Assembly (NCBI GenBank): GCA_003342895.1
Contig: PTFA01000087.1
Location: 2,511,969-2,575,968, forward strand
Direction of reading: 5' to 3'
Length of the DNA: 64,000 nucleotides
DNA from: Casuarius casuarius
Taxonomy: Eukaryota; Chordata; Aves; Casuariiformes; Casuariidae
The translations under genes were made by a program, and so were the position numbers. Shown here in pieces: positions 1 to 12,100 of this stretch (position 1 is its first letter; each line of letters starts with the position of its first letter). The notes below the pieces were generated by a model. That model made no database searches. It was not told the origin of the DNA and was given only the letters and a program-made list of their open reading frames with translations.

Positions 1-130
1 GCCGGGCCGGGCCGGGGCGCGGAGCGGAGAGGCGGGCGCCCCCCTCCCTCCGCCACAGCCGCGCCCGCCCGGGACCCCCTTGGCCCGGCCCGGCGCCGCG
101 GGCTACTCCGCTCGCTCTGCCGGGTCCCCT
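1..130. promoter_or_regulatory. CpG island edge, probably of the SCUBE1 promoter
   Basis: The first ~125 bases are almost entirely G and C and carry roughly two dozen CpG dinucleotides, including GGGCCGG-type repeats. CpG density falls abruptly after about position 125 and the sequence becomes AT-rich. Unmethylated islands of this kind normally mark promoters and first exons in vertebrates. No ATG occurs in the first ~300 bases, and no hydrophobic signal peptide or EGF coding is visible, so the coding part of the first exon is not here. I infer that this is the downstream rim of the island that starts the gene whose exons appear at 29061 and 49973. It could also be 5' untranslated exon sequence or an intronic island next to an assembly gap. 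Confidence 0.7.
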
Positions 131-1654
131 CTGAGGCACAGGGAAACTTGCACCTCCCACCCGGCTAGTGGGTTACTGCCCTCACCCTCCCAAGCACCTA
201 CACACGCTCACACACTCACACCCCAGGGCCAATTCAGTAGGAATTTTTCCACATCAACTTGACCAGAACATCAGATTGCCATTCCCCTTGACATTAGGCA
301 AGTGTCAAATCACCATGTATTTTTGAGTCTGTGGAACACTTATTATTAAAAAAAAAAACAAACCTCTGTCAGATTATTGTACTTACCAGACTTTAAAAAG
401 TTAGTTTACTTCTGTATGTCTTTAAACCAATGCATTCAACTGAAAAAGATCTAGCAGGTTTTAATGTGCACTGTGTACAATCATATTTCAGATTTTATGA
501 AGTATGTTTTGTCTCTTGAACTTCAACAGAGAGATTGTTCTCTGGTGACAAGAGCTAATATTGTAATCACAGCAGAATGCCTTTAAATAAAGGATGCAAG
601 ATTATTGTTTTTTCCACTTGTAGATGCTTAGCAGCTATTTAAATTTTCCTTCCGAGTCTTTTTTTCTACTGCAGACTGAAACTTTTTCAAAATGTATATG
701 GCCAGTCCATTAAAAAGATTAAAGACCTAGAAATGACTTTGCTGAAGTCTACAAAAATTTGAAACCACATATTATTCTCCATGGACTTCCAAAGTGTTTG
801 TTCAAGTGCCCTCATAAAGCATTTTTGTGGTTGTCATATTTTTCTGTCTTGGGCTTAAATTGACAGAGATCAATTCTTACTGTCCAGCTTTTGGTACTCC
901 AGTGTCTCTGAACTGCTGTCCATTTGGAAGCCAGATTTTCTTTCTTGCAAACTGACAGAATAATCATTCAGCATCACTTTCCTCCCCTATTTATCCCTTC
1001 CAGGCAAGGAGCTCTGTGCACAGAGAAAAAGTACTCAAGGCCACAGCTATAGAGGTTGCAGCATTCTCAGAATTGGTACTTGTTTCTATATTGGTTTTCC
1101 ACACCAAAAGTTTTCTTAAGCTTTAACTACTCATATTTTAGATGTTGAGATGGTTTTATGTAGACCTGTTTAATGGTAGACCTGGCCGATATTCATGCTT
1201 GTTTAATACACGTTTCTCTTCGCCTGACTTACCTTGGCTCAGTAAAAAAGAGAGCTCTGTGAGTAGCGGAATTCAGATTTCCCTGCAGAATGATGTACAC
1301 AATCATGGAATTTCTGTGGCTTATGTTGAACTCCAGTATCTGATGGTATTTAGCATATGACAAACTTGATAAGTAGAGTAAGGTAGGGCAGACTGCAACA
1401 TGTTCCGCCTGGACGTTAAATTATTAAATTGTAGTCAGGTAAATGAATGTGAGGTGTCTAAACCAGGGATTGCTTTACTATACATGAAATATAAATTTTC
1501 TTATGATGTTATACTGATAATTTACAAGATTTTGCATCACTTTGTATGCATCTTAAGTTCATGATTATTAGCCAATTTTGAGATGAGCAGAAAGCTTGAA
1601 ATACTATGGATGTTTCCCTTCCGGAGCTTATTTTAGAATACCTACATAGTACCT

Positions 1655-1815
1655 CTTGTTTTGGTCCCAAAGTACTTTACAACTTTGTTACTGAAGTAAT
1701 GTAACTCCAGTGGCAGGCAAATATCATCACGTCCTTTTTATGAGTGAGTAAACTTAAATTCATAGAGGTAAAGGCTGGGTCATACAAGTCAGTGGCAGAC
1801 CTAAGATCTGCCTCA
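1655..1815 (+). mobile_element. MIR-like SINE fragment
   Basis: The stretch reads like the MIR core and 3' half. An AAGTACTTTACA segment resembles the AGCGCTTTACA part of MIR. It is followed by a TTTTTATGAGTGAGTAAACT segment matching the TTTTACAGATGAGGAAACTG motif. After that come an AGAGGTAAAGG segment, CATACAAGTCAGTGGCAGA and CCTAAGATCTG, in the consensus order of AGAGGTTAAG, TCACACAGCTAGTGGCAGAG and CCGGGAT. Divergence is heavy, as expected for an element that predates the amniote radiation. The family call is from memory of the consensus. Confidence 0.6.
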
Positions 1816-4800
1816 AGTTTGTTATTCACATAAAGTAGGTTTATTTTGCATCATGAGGTCAAGTATTCAAAACCTACAGAAATGAACAGAATGGCAGTAT
1901 TGATCAGTATTTAATATTCTGTCACAAGATGACACCAGTAATTAGTCTTTTAAAAATTATGTTTTAAGATAGAAGTGACTGAGCTTGTAATAACAAAAAT
2001 GAAATACACCATACAATTTTCATTGCACCAAAACCAAAGCTGGGTTATTAAATTATTTTGGTTCTTTATAACTAAGCTTTTAAATAGCTTTTTCATCACT
2101 GAAACTAGTTACGTGTGAGAAAAGAATGTCTTTTGTAAAGAAAATGTGCCTCCTTAACTGACTTCTTGCTGGCATCATAGCAAACTATCTATTTTGCTTC
2201 ATGTCTGAAGAACATTTATTATAGTGTAGCTAACTCCCTTATAGTGCGGGCTCTTGTATAGAGCCAGGTTCAGTAAACAAACAAGGATTACCAGGATTGC
2301 AATTTATATGCAGCAGTGAGCTGAAAGAAATGACACTGTGTCATCAGATTTACCATAAACTGGGGGTTCACTAAAATGTTAAAATATACTGAGATATTAA
2401 AATTAATTTAGAGAGATTCCACTGTACATGTGAATTTACTTTAAAGATCAGACTTAAATACTGCTTTCATTCACATAAAATGCATTTTTGGAGAAAGGGA
2501 TAGAGTATGGGAATTAACATGTTTTGGATAATTTTTAAGTTTTATAATAGCAATGGAACAGAGATTGTATGAATATGTCCAGAATGTATGTACTTTGTAT
2601 ATGCTTGTGTATTTATTAATACTTTTTAATTCAAAGATAATGAATAGTTTAAAAAGGGAGATCTTTGAGGCTCATACATGCCTCTCTTCTCACAAGAAAT
2701 AGGGAGCCCAGCCACTTGGGCAGGATTTTGTGCATATGTTGCTACTCTCTGACCTGAAGGGTGGGGAGAAATACACCAGAAACAGGCCTTTAAGGAGATG
2801 CAGAGCACTCTAACAGCAATTACCTTGAAATGATTTTTTTCTTGACAATCTTTTAAATTCTCTTAGCAGGGAATTTGTTCCTGAACTTTCCTTTTCTCCC
2901 CAAAATGTCTTTTGGACTAGGTTTTTCCAGGGTTTTTGAGGATTGGGGATGATTTCTCAGTCTCCAGGTTCTTTTCTTTTTTTCTTGGTTGCCTGCACCT
3001 GCTGACCTATGTCTTTCCATAGAGCTTAGTTGTTTCTCCAGACAGAAGAGATACTCGTTGTGTCCTGGCTTCTGCTTGCCCCTGTAGATTTCAGTTTACC
3101 TTTTCTTTTCAACGAGCTGTCTGCTATGCTGTTGTCAAGCCATGGGCTCAGCACTACTAGTACCCAAAGATGGTCTCAAATCTGTTGTGGGCTTAACTCA
3201 TCCTCTTCTGGAAATATAAGATGGCAGTGAACACGTGCTTTATGTTGTGATTTTTGCTTTCCAGAGAACAGAATGATCATAAAATTCCAGACATGTAGCA
3301 GCTCACCCCCAGTAGTTGTTATGAATGCCATGGTGAGATTTCCTCATATTATGCAAAATGGCAATGTCCTTTGACCACAAGTTCTCTAACTAGTGTTTCC
3401 ATATGACGGAATAGTGTGTCCAGCCCAAGTAATCTTAAAAAAAATGTTTGCTTCTAATTGTTTTTTTCCTCCATATACAACCTCTGACTCTTAACTGATA
3501 GCTGATTCAGTTTCCCTGGCCCTGACAGACCTTGTCTTACCTAGGAGATCTTCCATGTTGTAATTTTAGTATCTCAAACACTGGCCTGTATTCAGCTGCA
3601 AGCAAGCTCCTTCTCATCAAACGGGTTTTTGGTCCTCTCTTCTCTTCTTTAACTTTTGGTCTCAGGCTTCCTCCTTAGGTTTGTGTCTCAGTGAAATTGT
3701 CAGCTTGAAAATTACGTCAAGGCAATGGGAAATCCAGAAGGTGCAAAAAGATTCTGAGTCCTGGAGTTGCCTAGGCCATGAGAGGACCTCCTCTGTCCCC
3801 AGTGCCACACTTGTACTTTTGCAGGATTCCCTGTCGTTGATGAGTTTATGAAAGGGTTTAGCTCTTAAACCTGGTTAATCTTTTTGCCCATACTCCCGGA
3901 TTAAGGCTATGCCAGACCCTCATGCCAGTGATGATTACAAAACTCTGTATAATTGCTGGTTGATGTTAATCTGTGTCCATTTCATATCCAGTTAGTCTGT
4001 CAACTTTATCTTCTATTTTAAACAGTTTTTCTCCCAGCCTACTGTTTATTCCCAGTGTGAGTGTGATTTCAGTGACTTGCTCTAATTGTTTCTTTTCCTT
4101 TTGGATGGTATCTTACATATAGGACCCTCTCTGTACAGTATGTAGAGGACATGACTGGGTGGATATGGTTTTTTCCTGAAAAAATGTTCACTGGAACCTA
4201 GTGCTTCTGGGTTGCAAATCTCTGCTTTGAGATTTTCAGTATTCAGCAAGATTTCCTGCTTGATCTGTTTTTTCTATCATCTTCCATAGTATTTTCATAG
4301 ATGTTCTTCAGTTCCTTTTATAACTGGTCTGACAGTTGTTGTCATGCCTCTTAAACTCCTTGCACAGAAGAGAAATGCTATGGATCGTAGTTTTAATGGC
4401 ACAGGCACTCACTATATATAACCTTTGAGCTGTAAATTTTGTTCTTTTGTGAAGCTTGATAATATTGCTGATGGGTTTCTTGCTGAGGACAACATACATA
4501 TACCATGGCAAAGTATCTTGGCAGAGTCTGTCTTGAGAGGATGATTTTCAGGTTTCTGCTCATATTGGAAATTTGTACTAGCAGAGTAGGCGTCTGAAAA
4601 CACAGACTCTCAGCAGCAGTTCTGCCTGACTGATCGTTGGGTAAGCCTATGCCGTTTTAGTGATGTAACTATATGTTAATGCACTTATATTCCCTTTTCT
4701 GGTGCAAGTAATTATTCCAGGTAAGCAGGCAGATGGTCATGGTAATCTGCAAAGGAGACTGTTGTTCTTGATTCCCTCAGTCATATGGCCTCACTGGATT

Positions 4801-6149
4801 TAAACATGATATAGTCACCCAATAAGAGAGACTGTTCCGTCCGCAATCACAGGTATTTTCAGCCCCAGGTAGGTTATATTCTTCTGTCAAAGGCACACGT
4901 CCACTTGGTAGCACACGTGGATTGTACCTTCTGAACCTCTGTGTTCATCTAAGCACTGCTTGGCTGAAGGAGGCTTCTGGAAAAAGCGTACCAAAGCAAT
5001 CTAGCAAGGCTTCTCCTCATGCAGACCTGATGCACTGCTCCGCACAACCACTGTCATAGTTCCTAACATTTGTCAATGTACAGTGGATGGAAATACTCAG
5101 TGCAGTGCCTGGAAACATATTTGCGTTGACATACCTCGATTTTATTATTTTCATTGGTGTTTTGTGACATCCGACTTTGTTTCAGACACAATCTACTGCT
5201 GCAGACAAAAAAGCATGGCGTACAATACAGATCATGTCTGAAATGTTAACTAAAAGCCTTTTCCTGAACTAGGAATTCTAATTTTGTGGAAAGCAAATGG
5301 TAGCATATTTCTTATTTTGACAAATGTTTGGGACCCTTGGCAGTATCACAGGCAATTTTGTCTTCATGATGCAGATGCAATAATGTTCCCAAGCTGAAAT
5401 TTAAACTACTCGTGGTGTTTGTGATAATACACTAAAGTTTAAAATGAATAACTCATTGAATTTACAATGATTCAGAAATGGCATAGATAAACCACTCATT
5501 ATCATCTTCAATAATTTTGTGGGTGTGAGGCCAAGTTTCTTCTTGTACCTGTTTGTTAGGTCTGTTTTTAAAGGGTTCTAAACAAATCTTAGCAACTGGA
5601 AAAATACATACATTTTATCTTATCATCACTCTTGTCTGAATAATAATAATTGTTTCTCCAAGGTTAATTTAATATTCTTCCTACAATATTAATCTTGTTT
5701 ACCAGATTTAGCTTCACTTTAAGGAGCTGGTCTCACTCATTGGGTTTTAATTTTACTTTAGTTTTTCAAATACCTGCTATGTAGTTCTCATGCTCTCCAG
5801 AAATCAATCCAAATATTGTTGCAGAGCTGCTCTAAATCAGTCAACCTGGAAGCAGCACCACTTCAGAGTTCTCATTTCCCAGTTCCTTGTTCAGTATTTT
5901 GCGCTGAAGCTCCCTCCTCTCTAGAGGGATAAGTAAGCATGGGGGCTTCTGGATATGTCTTAAATGGAACAATGATCCCCTTTCTTCTAAGATCCCCATG
6001 TTGTCCCAACAATCCACTCTCACCAAATCTTTCATGAGTCGACCATCAGTGAAGTCATGTGAGACTGAATGAACACTACTGGTTATCCTCTGGTTTCTGA
6101 AGCTTATGTATCCTGATGCTTTTATATCTCAAGTGGGCTCAGGCTTGTG

Positions 6150-6166
6150 CTGTCTGTCTGTCTGTC
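6150..6166. repeat. (CTGT)n microsatellite
   Basis: Four tandem CTGT units occur in a row, starting after GGCTTGTG. This is a short simple repeat in the intron with no sign of function. Confidence 0.85.
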
Positions 6167-9100
6167 CCACTCTGCTGAACAACAGGGATGCCACTGAACA
6201 AGTCAACCTAAGTGACTTCTTCCTGATTGATGGTTCTTCTGATTACAATAGGTGAATTCATTCCCTCGAGGAAGGGTTGTCTTCCAGGATCTTACAAACA
6301 TTGACTCATTTCAGGCTGAATGTTATCACTGCACCCATAGTGTTATTGCTGTTACCTGTAAAAATGTAATATGGGCACTAGGTTTGCTTGGTCAGACCCA
6401 CTAATAATATCTTGCTATATGCCTGTCAGAGGAGCTAAAAAAAAAAAAGCAAAGAAAGGATTTTCTGAACAGCTCTGTTTAATTAAAGAAAAAAAAAAGA
6501 TATATCTATACCCTTTGTTTGCCTATTGTGTTCTCAAAAGCTGCAGGAAGGTGAATGTCTTTTTTCCTTAATATTGTTTCATCCTTGGGTCATATCCTTA
6601 TTCTAGTTTTTTTATTTTCTGTATAACCTTTTTCATGACCTGATCGCAGCTTAGTGCTTGAGGCTTTGATGTCTGATTTAATTTCTTTCGAACTGGCTGT
6701 GCAGTCTTGAAGTCCCAGCAAATAATACATACTGAAGCTGCTGTGCTTTCCAGTTTCATAGTTAAAATTCTCCCAGTACCTCCACAGATGCCAATTTTCC
6801 AGCAGTTGCGAAGGCAGACATTAATGTTGTGTTGAACTTCATGTCTCCCTTCCCTAGTTGCTGTGTTGCCTGGATGAGATCACTTGCTGCAAGAGTTTGT
6901 GATGCCTATTTTGTCCTGTAGGCCTGCAGCAGGCCATGTGAGTACAGAGGAAGAGACAGTCTGCTTCCCTGCAGTTTTGTGGCGATTTTCATTTCAGGGT
7001 CAGATCTTCCTAGCTTTATTCACAGAGGATATAGCCTTACTCTGAGTGAGCCATTGCAGCAATTTCACTGAAAGCAACTCACTCAAGAAAGGATGAAGCA
7101 CTACATGTTGTCAAAAAGGGGTCAAAAATGTCAGTTGACTTCTTTGATTGGAGCTCAGTAACTATGTTTTCTTCTCTCTGAAAATCCTACTCATTTGATC
7201 AGATAATTTCATGTATCATTTTCGGTTTAGGCTGATAAAGGTGTCTCCCAGCATCCAATATTGAGGTCTTCTCTTTCTGTGCTCTTTTTTAATTGTCTTG
7301 TACCATTGAAAGCCAGATTCCCAGATTCCCAGTTTGGTGAATACTTCAGGGAACTGCAATCTGTTAGGGGATGGAGAGGAAGTAGCAAGCAAGAAAATGC
7401 TCCTGAGAGTGTTCTGTAGTAAAACAGAATTTTATTACAGCCTAAGTGAATCAGCAGCTTATGATAACTTCTTTTTTTCTCCTTGATGCTTCTTTTGTTC
7501 CTTGAATGGGGCTTTTGTTTTCAGCCAGGATTCAGCCTTGATATTTTTTTCTTGCAGATTGCTTTATTTTTCTGATTATGTTCATAAGTTTATCCAATAA
7601 AACCAGAATATCCTTTAGTGATGACAGCAGGACCTGTCTGTTTGCTCACAGTGCCATCAGTACCCATGTATCACACATGCCTTTGTTTTCTCCTCTACCC
7701 TTTCCTCCCTATCCTGTCCTACCTCTCAGAGCTTCTTTCTGGCAGCCCATAATGCTGCTTCAGTGAACAGCTCCCCCGGTGGTCCAATTTGGAAATCTTC
7801 CACTTTTACTTAGAAAAAGAACATTTGCTCCAACTTTTTTTTTTCCAGAAATGCTTCTTGGAAACAAATATCACTATATTTTGCATAAACAAATACCATG
7901 CCGCTAGAAATATGGCCTCATTCTTCAGCAGCCTTACATATAATTCTCAATTTGGAAAAAATATGTTTTTCTCCAAGGACATTTCTCTAAATAGTTGATA
8001 AGCTCCCTGTCTGCTGGATGGTCTATGGGTACTCTGGGAACTTATAAATATATATAAAATTTCATCAGTCTCAACAGTTGCTGAGCTGCAGAACCCAGGG
8101 TGGCCTCCTGTGGTGATGTAAACTTGGTATTTAGAAGGAACTTCTCCTTTCCCCCAAATATACAGTGTAAATTATCTGCCAGAAAAATTATAATAAAATG
8201 AAGGAGCATAAATAAAATATACTGTTTAATATGGTAACAGTCTCTCCTTTCTTTTGTCTGCATTCTTTATACATCTGGCACACATTGCCCAGTTGATTTC
8301 TGTATTTCTCTGTAGTCTTTTCTGTTCTTCTGCCTATCACCTTTTCTGATGGTGTAGTCTCCTTTCCTTGCATTCTTCATCTTTATGTTGCCTTGAATAC
8401 TCTGTTGCTCAGCTGTCTCTTAACCCTGTTACTTCCATTTTTGCAAATCTTACTTCTCTTTCTTTTGTCTTCTTTTAGTGTATTCTTGCCTGCCTCTTTT
8501 TTATTTTGCTCTGTTTACCTTCCCTTGGTGTCTGTCTCAGTGACTTATTCAAGTTATGGCATTGTTATTCTGGGAGCCAGTGTCCCATAGCAAGACTTCT
8601 CTGGGACTGGAGAGCTGGTAGCTGCAAGCTCTGAGGACCCCTTACTGGCCCTCTCCCTTGAGTTCTGTCTTCAAGGCCAAGCAGCCCCTGCCAGCACTCA
8701 GCTTTACCTTTTTCCCCCTTTTCTCTCCTTCTTCTCTGCTCCCCTTTCAAGCTCAGAGTTTGCTTGCCCCTCAGTCTGTTCCAGGCTATTCCCACCCCCT
8801 TGGACCTATGGCTCTTTTCTCAGATGGTTGGCTGGAAAGACATCATTGTGTGGCTGTTTGCTGTCATTTGCCAGATCTCATCTGATTATGGAGGTGGTCA
8901 GCATGTGTTTCCGTCATATGACCAAAATGCACATGTCCTTTGTTAGGTGGCTAAACATACACTGACGCATAATGTGGTCGAATGATGGGAGGGGAGGTGG
9001 GGAATGTGGCCTTAGTTTGCTTCTCTAATCCTTGCCCAAATAAACTCCACTAATGTGACTTTTGTTTCCTTTGCATTCAAGCCATGTAGCATTCTCTCTG

Positions 9101-12100
9101 ATGCCGTTAGGACACTGCAGAGATAATAGGTATCCTGAAGCAGTTGGTGCATACAGCCTCTGTACCCATGGTACTAGCCCAACCCCATTCTAGACCAGAA
9201 TAGCAGGAAGCCAGAATTAGAGAGGAAGTTTGACGTGGCCTCAGGTAGCTCTGGAATGGAGGATGTAGGGCAGGAAGCTGTAGGAAAAATGTGTATACAA
9301 TCTGGTCAGAAAAACAGTACTATACTCCCACAATGCACTGACTTATGAAGTTCCTGTTTGCTTGATCATGTTTTTTTGGTACAGGGCAACTGTAGCGGGG
9401 CTACACTGTGAAGAATATCACCAAAATAATCCCAAAAAAGAGAAAGGGAAGCAAAGGATTACAGCATGGCCCCATAAGCAGTTGTAAACTGAAGAGGTAA
9501 TGAACTGTGTGGTACAGAGGCTGAAACAAATGTCAGGGAGAAGGTTATGGTAGAGTAGGGTGAGTAGGTTTCTTAATCTGCCTTAGTTTCTGGAGCCCTT
9601 GTAGTGTGAAACTACTGCCTACGGCTGAAAAAACATCCACCAAGGATGACATTTTGAAAACTTTAGCTGTCTAAATTTCAGCAGGTACCTGCTGAGCTGG
9701 TGAATTTATTTGACTGTGATAGATTATTTTTTGTTTGGTTGAATTTTCAGCCGTAACTTGGCCAGCTTTTGCTGTCCTCAGAAATCCACTGAAAGATAAC
9801 CTCCTGCCTCCTTACAAGAAGGTGCTCAAAAATCTGAGAGCACTAAGTCTATTCAAGTGAGTGGGGAGCTGATGCTTTTTAAGCATAGTAAAGCTGTGCA
9901 TTTGCCATCAGATCACTTTAGGAAAAGGCCTATTTTGTTGTTGTTTAGTTTAGTCTATGTATTTGTTTTAAATTTCAGCCCCTCAAAAAGAGACTTGCTT
10001 TAAAGAAGATGTCTTGCATGAAGGGTTCTAGCCCAAGCATAAATGTTTGGCAGAGTTACAAGAAACTGAACATACAGTCTGACAGGCCACCTTAAAATTG
10101 CAAGGCTTTCCTACACATTTAAGATGCTCTGCAAAAGGAACCTATTCACACTGCAGTTTGAAGAGTTGTTTTGTTCAAATGCCTTGATTCACCAGAGCAC
10201 TTGAGCATGTGCTTAATCTTAAGTAGGCGTTACCCTTTAAAGTAATTCCCATTAAGTGCTTTATTAAATTGAAGTTATCATCTTGTTTTAATACTGCAAT
10301 GCCCGTTCTCTAGAGAAAAGCTGTAGAGATCACAGTTTTTCCTTCAGTGATCAAGGAAAAGGAAAAAAAAGAGTCTGTATCATTTAATAAGCTGATGTAA
10401 GGCCTTCATCTTGCAGACATGAACTAGTGTTTAACATGTGAGCAGTTTGTTTGGTGCCATTTGCCCCATAGATAACATATCAAATTCAAGGCTATGCTTT
10501 CACAGTTACTGATAATATTTTACAGTACAGCCATCACAGACAGAATCAGAAATACTAAATAGATGAAATGGCCTTCAAATTGCTTTGTTTTCTATAATAA
10601 ATTTATTAAGCAAATGAGCCTTTATCTCAGAGAATATAAAAGCCAATTTGCATTTACTCTCAGCTTGAAATTACTAAACTCGGCATATCATTGTTCCCAA
10701 GCCCCAATCTGCATGAACCACTGTCAGTCCTCATGTTTTACAAGGCACCATGCTCACAGAGCATCACATTTTTAACCGAAAAAAAACCATACGGAAGTGT
10801 TGTCTAATATTGATTTGGTGTCTGTTACTGTTCTGGGAGTCTGCTGCAGAATTCTTGCTGTGCCTTGGAGACCAGGGAATGGAAACCGTTGCTGTAGTTG
10901 TTATTTGTTGGACATATCATTGCTGAAAATACTGCAGGACGTAACTATGATGCATTCCAGTTCTCATTATTGTCAGAAGGAAATTGTGCTGAAGTGCTTT
11001 TGTTCTGATTTCATTATCTGGAAGCTGAGGCTACATTCAAAGCTTTCAAGCAAGTAGTCACCCTGTTACAGTGAAAAAGTACTTAAAGTAAGTGGGTATC
11101 TACTTTGTCGAATGGGAGTGTGGGTAATGCATATCTACATTTTTGGCAGCAGGTATGTAGGAGGAATTAGATATATGACTTAAATATCTGCCTTCCTACC
11201 TCTAGAGATACAGTGTCTTTTACTGAGTAGAGCTGTGTCTTTATTCTATTTGCACTTCCGTTTGCTAAACTTCATTGGAAGAGCATTCCATAAAAACCTT
11301 GATTTGGAGAAATGCCTGTATTTCTATCTAACTTCAAAGCACCAAATTCCAACTTTATTTAGAAATTTCCATTTTTCTGATGTATTCCAACCTGACTGAA
11401 GATGAATATGATCAAAAGGTCTCTTTTCACCTCTTTGCCCCCTCTGCCCTCCCAATTTTTTCTTATACCAACCAGCTGCATGGAGTTGTGTGTGCAGTGG
11501 TACAGCTGATCCTTAATAATGGTCCCAGTGTACTACACACCTGAAAGACGGGCAGTCCCCACTGATTGCTTTTGTTTCTAGTTGGTTGATAAAGGATTTT
11601 CTCGAGGGTTCTCACAGTGGATTTGTCTATGATGTGGGTCTATTCTGAGCAAAGACAGTCTTGCTCGGCCTGTGTTTCAGAGTGACCCAAAGCCACATGA
11701 GCGCTTTGCTGGGGAGGCTCAGCTTGAACTGTTTGGCTACCAGGGGGCAGGGCCTGTTATCCCAGGCTTGGCTGTGCACAAGTGGAGCCCTGTGGCTTTT
11801 GCTTGGCTTGAATTCCTAGCAAAACGAATTCGCCTCTGTTCAGAGTGGAGTGTGTAGACGTCTGCAGTGTGAGGAATAACTGAGGGAATGAGGGCTGCCA
11901 GAATTACTCTGACCTGTGACTGTTCTGACTTTTAAGAGTGAGCCAGGGAACAAGCATGAGGCAGGAATAGACAACCCCAGCTTGTTTTCCTGAAGTAAAG
12001 ACCTGAAGACTAAAATGGTTTGGTTCTGTATTGTCTGTTTCATTAGGTATCGACTGTTTCATTATATGAAAATGAAAGCGACTGATGCCTCCCCTTCTAT

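Noticed and set aside
80..262. Open frame beginning at TTG in the CpG island
   Set aside because: It has no ATG and no hydrophobic signal peptide, and no EGF sequence follows. It is a by-product of GC-rich sequence and not the SCUBE1 start.
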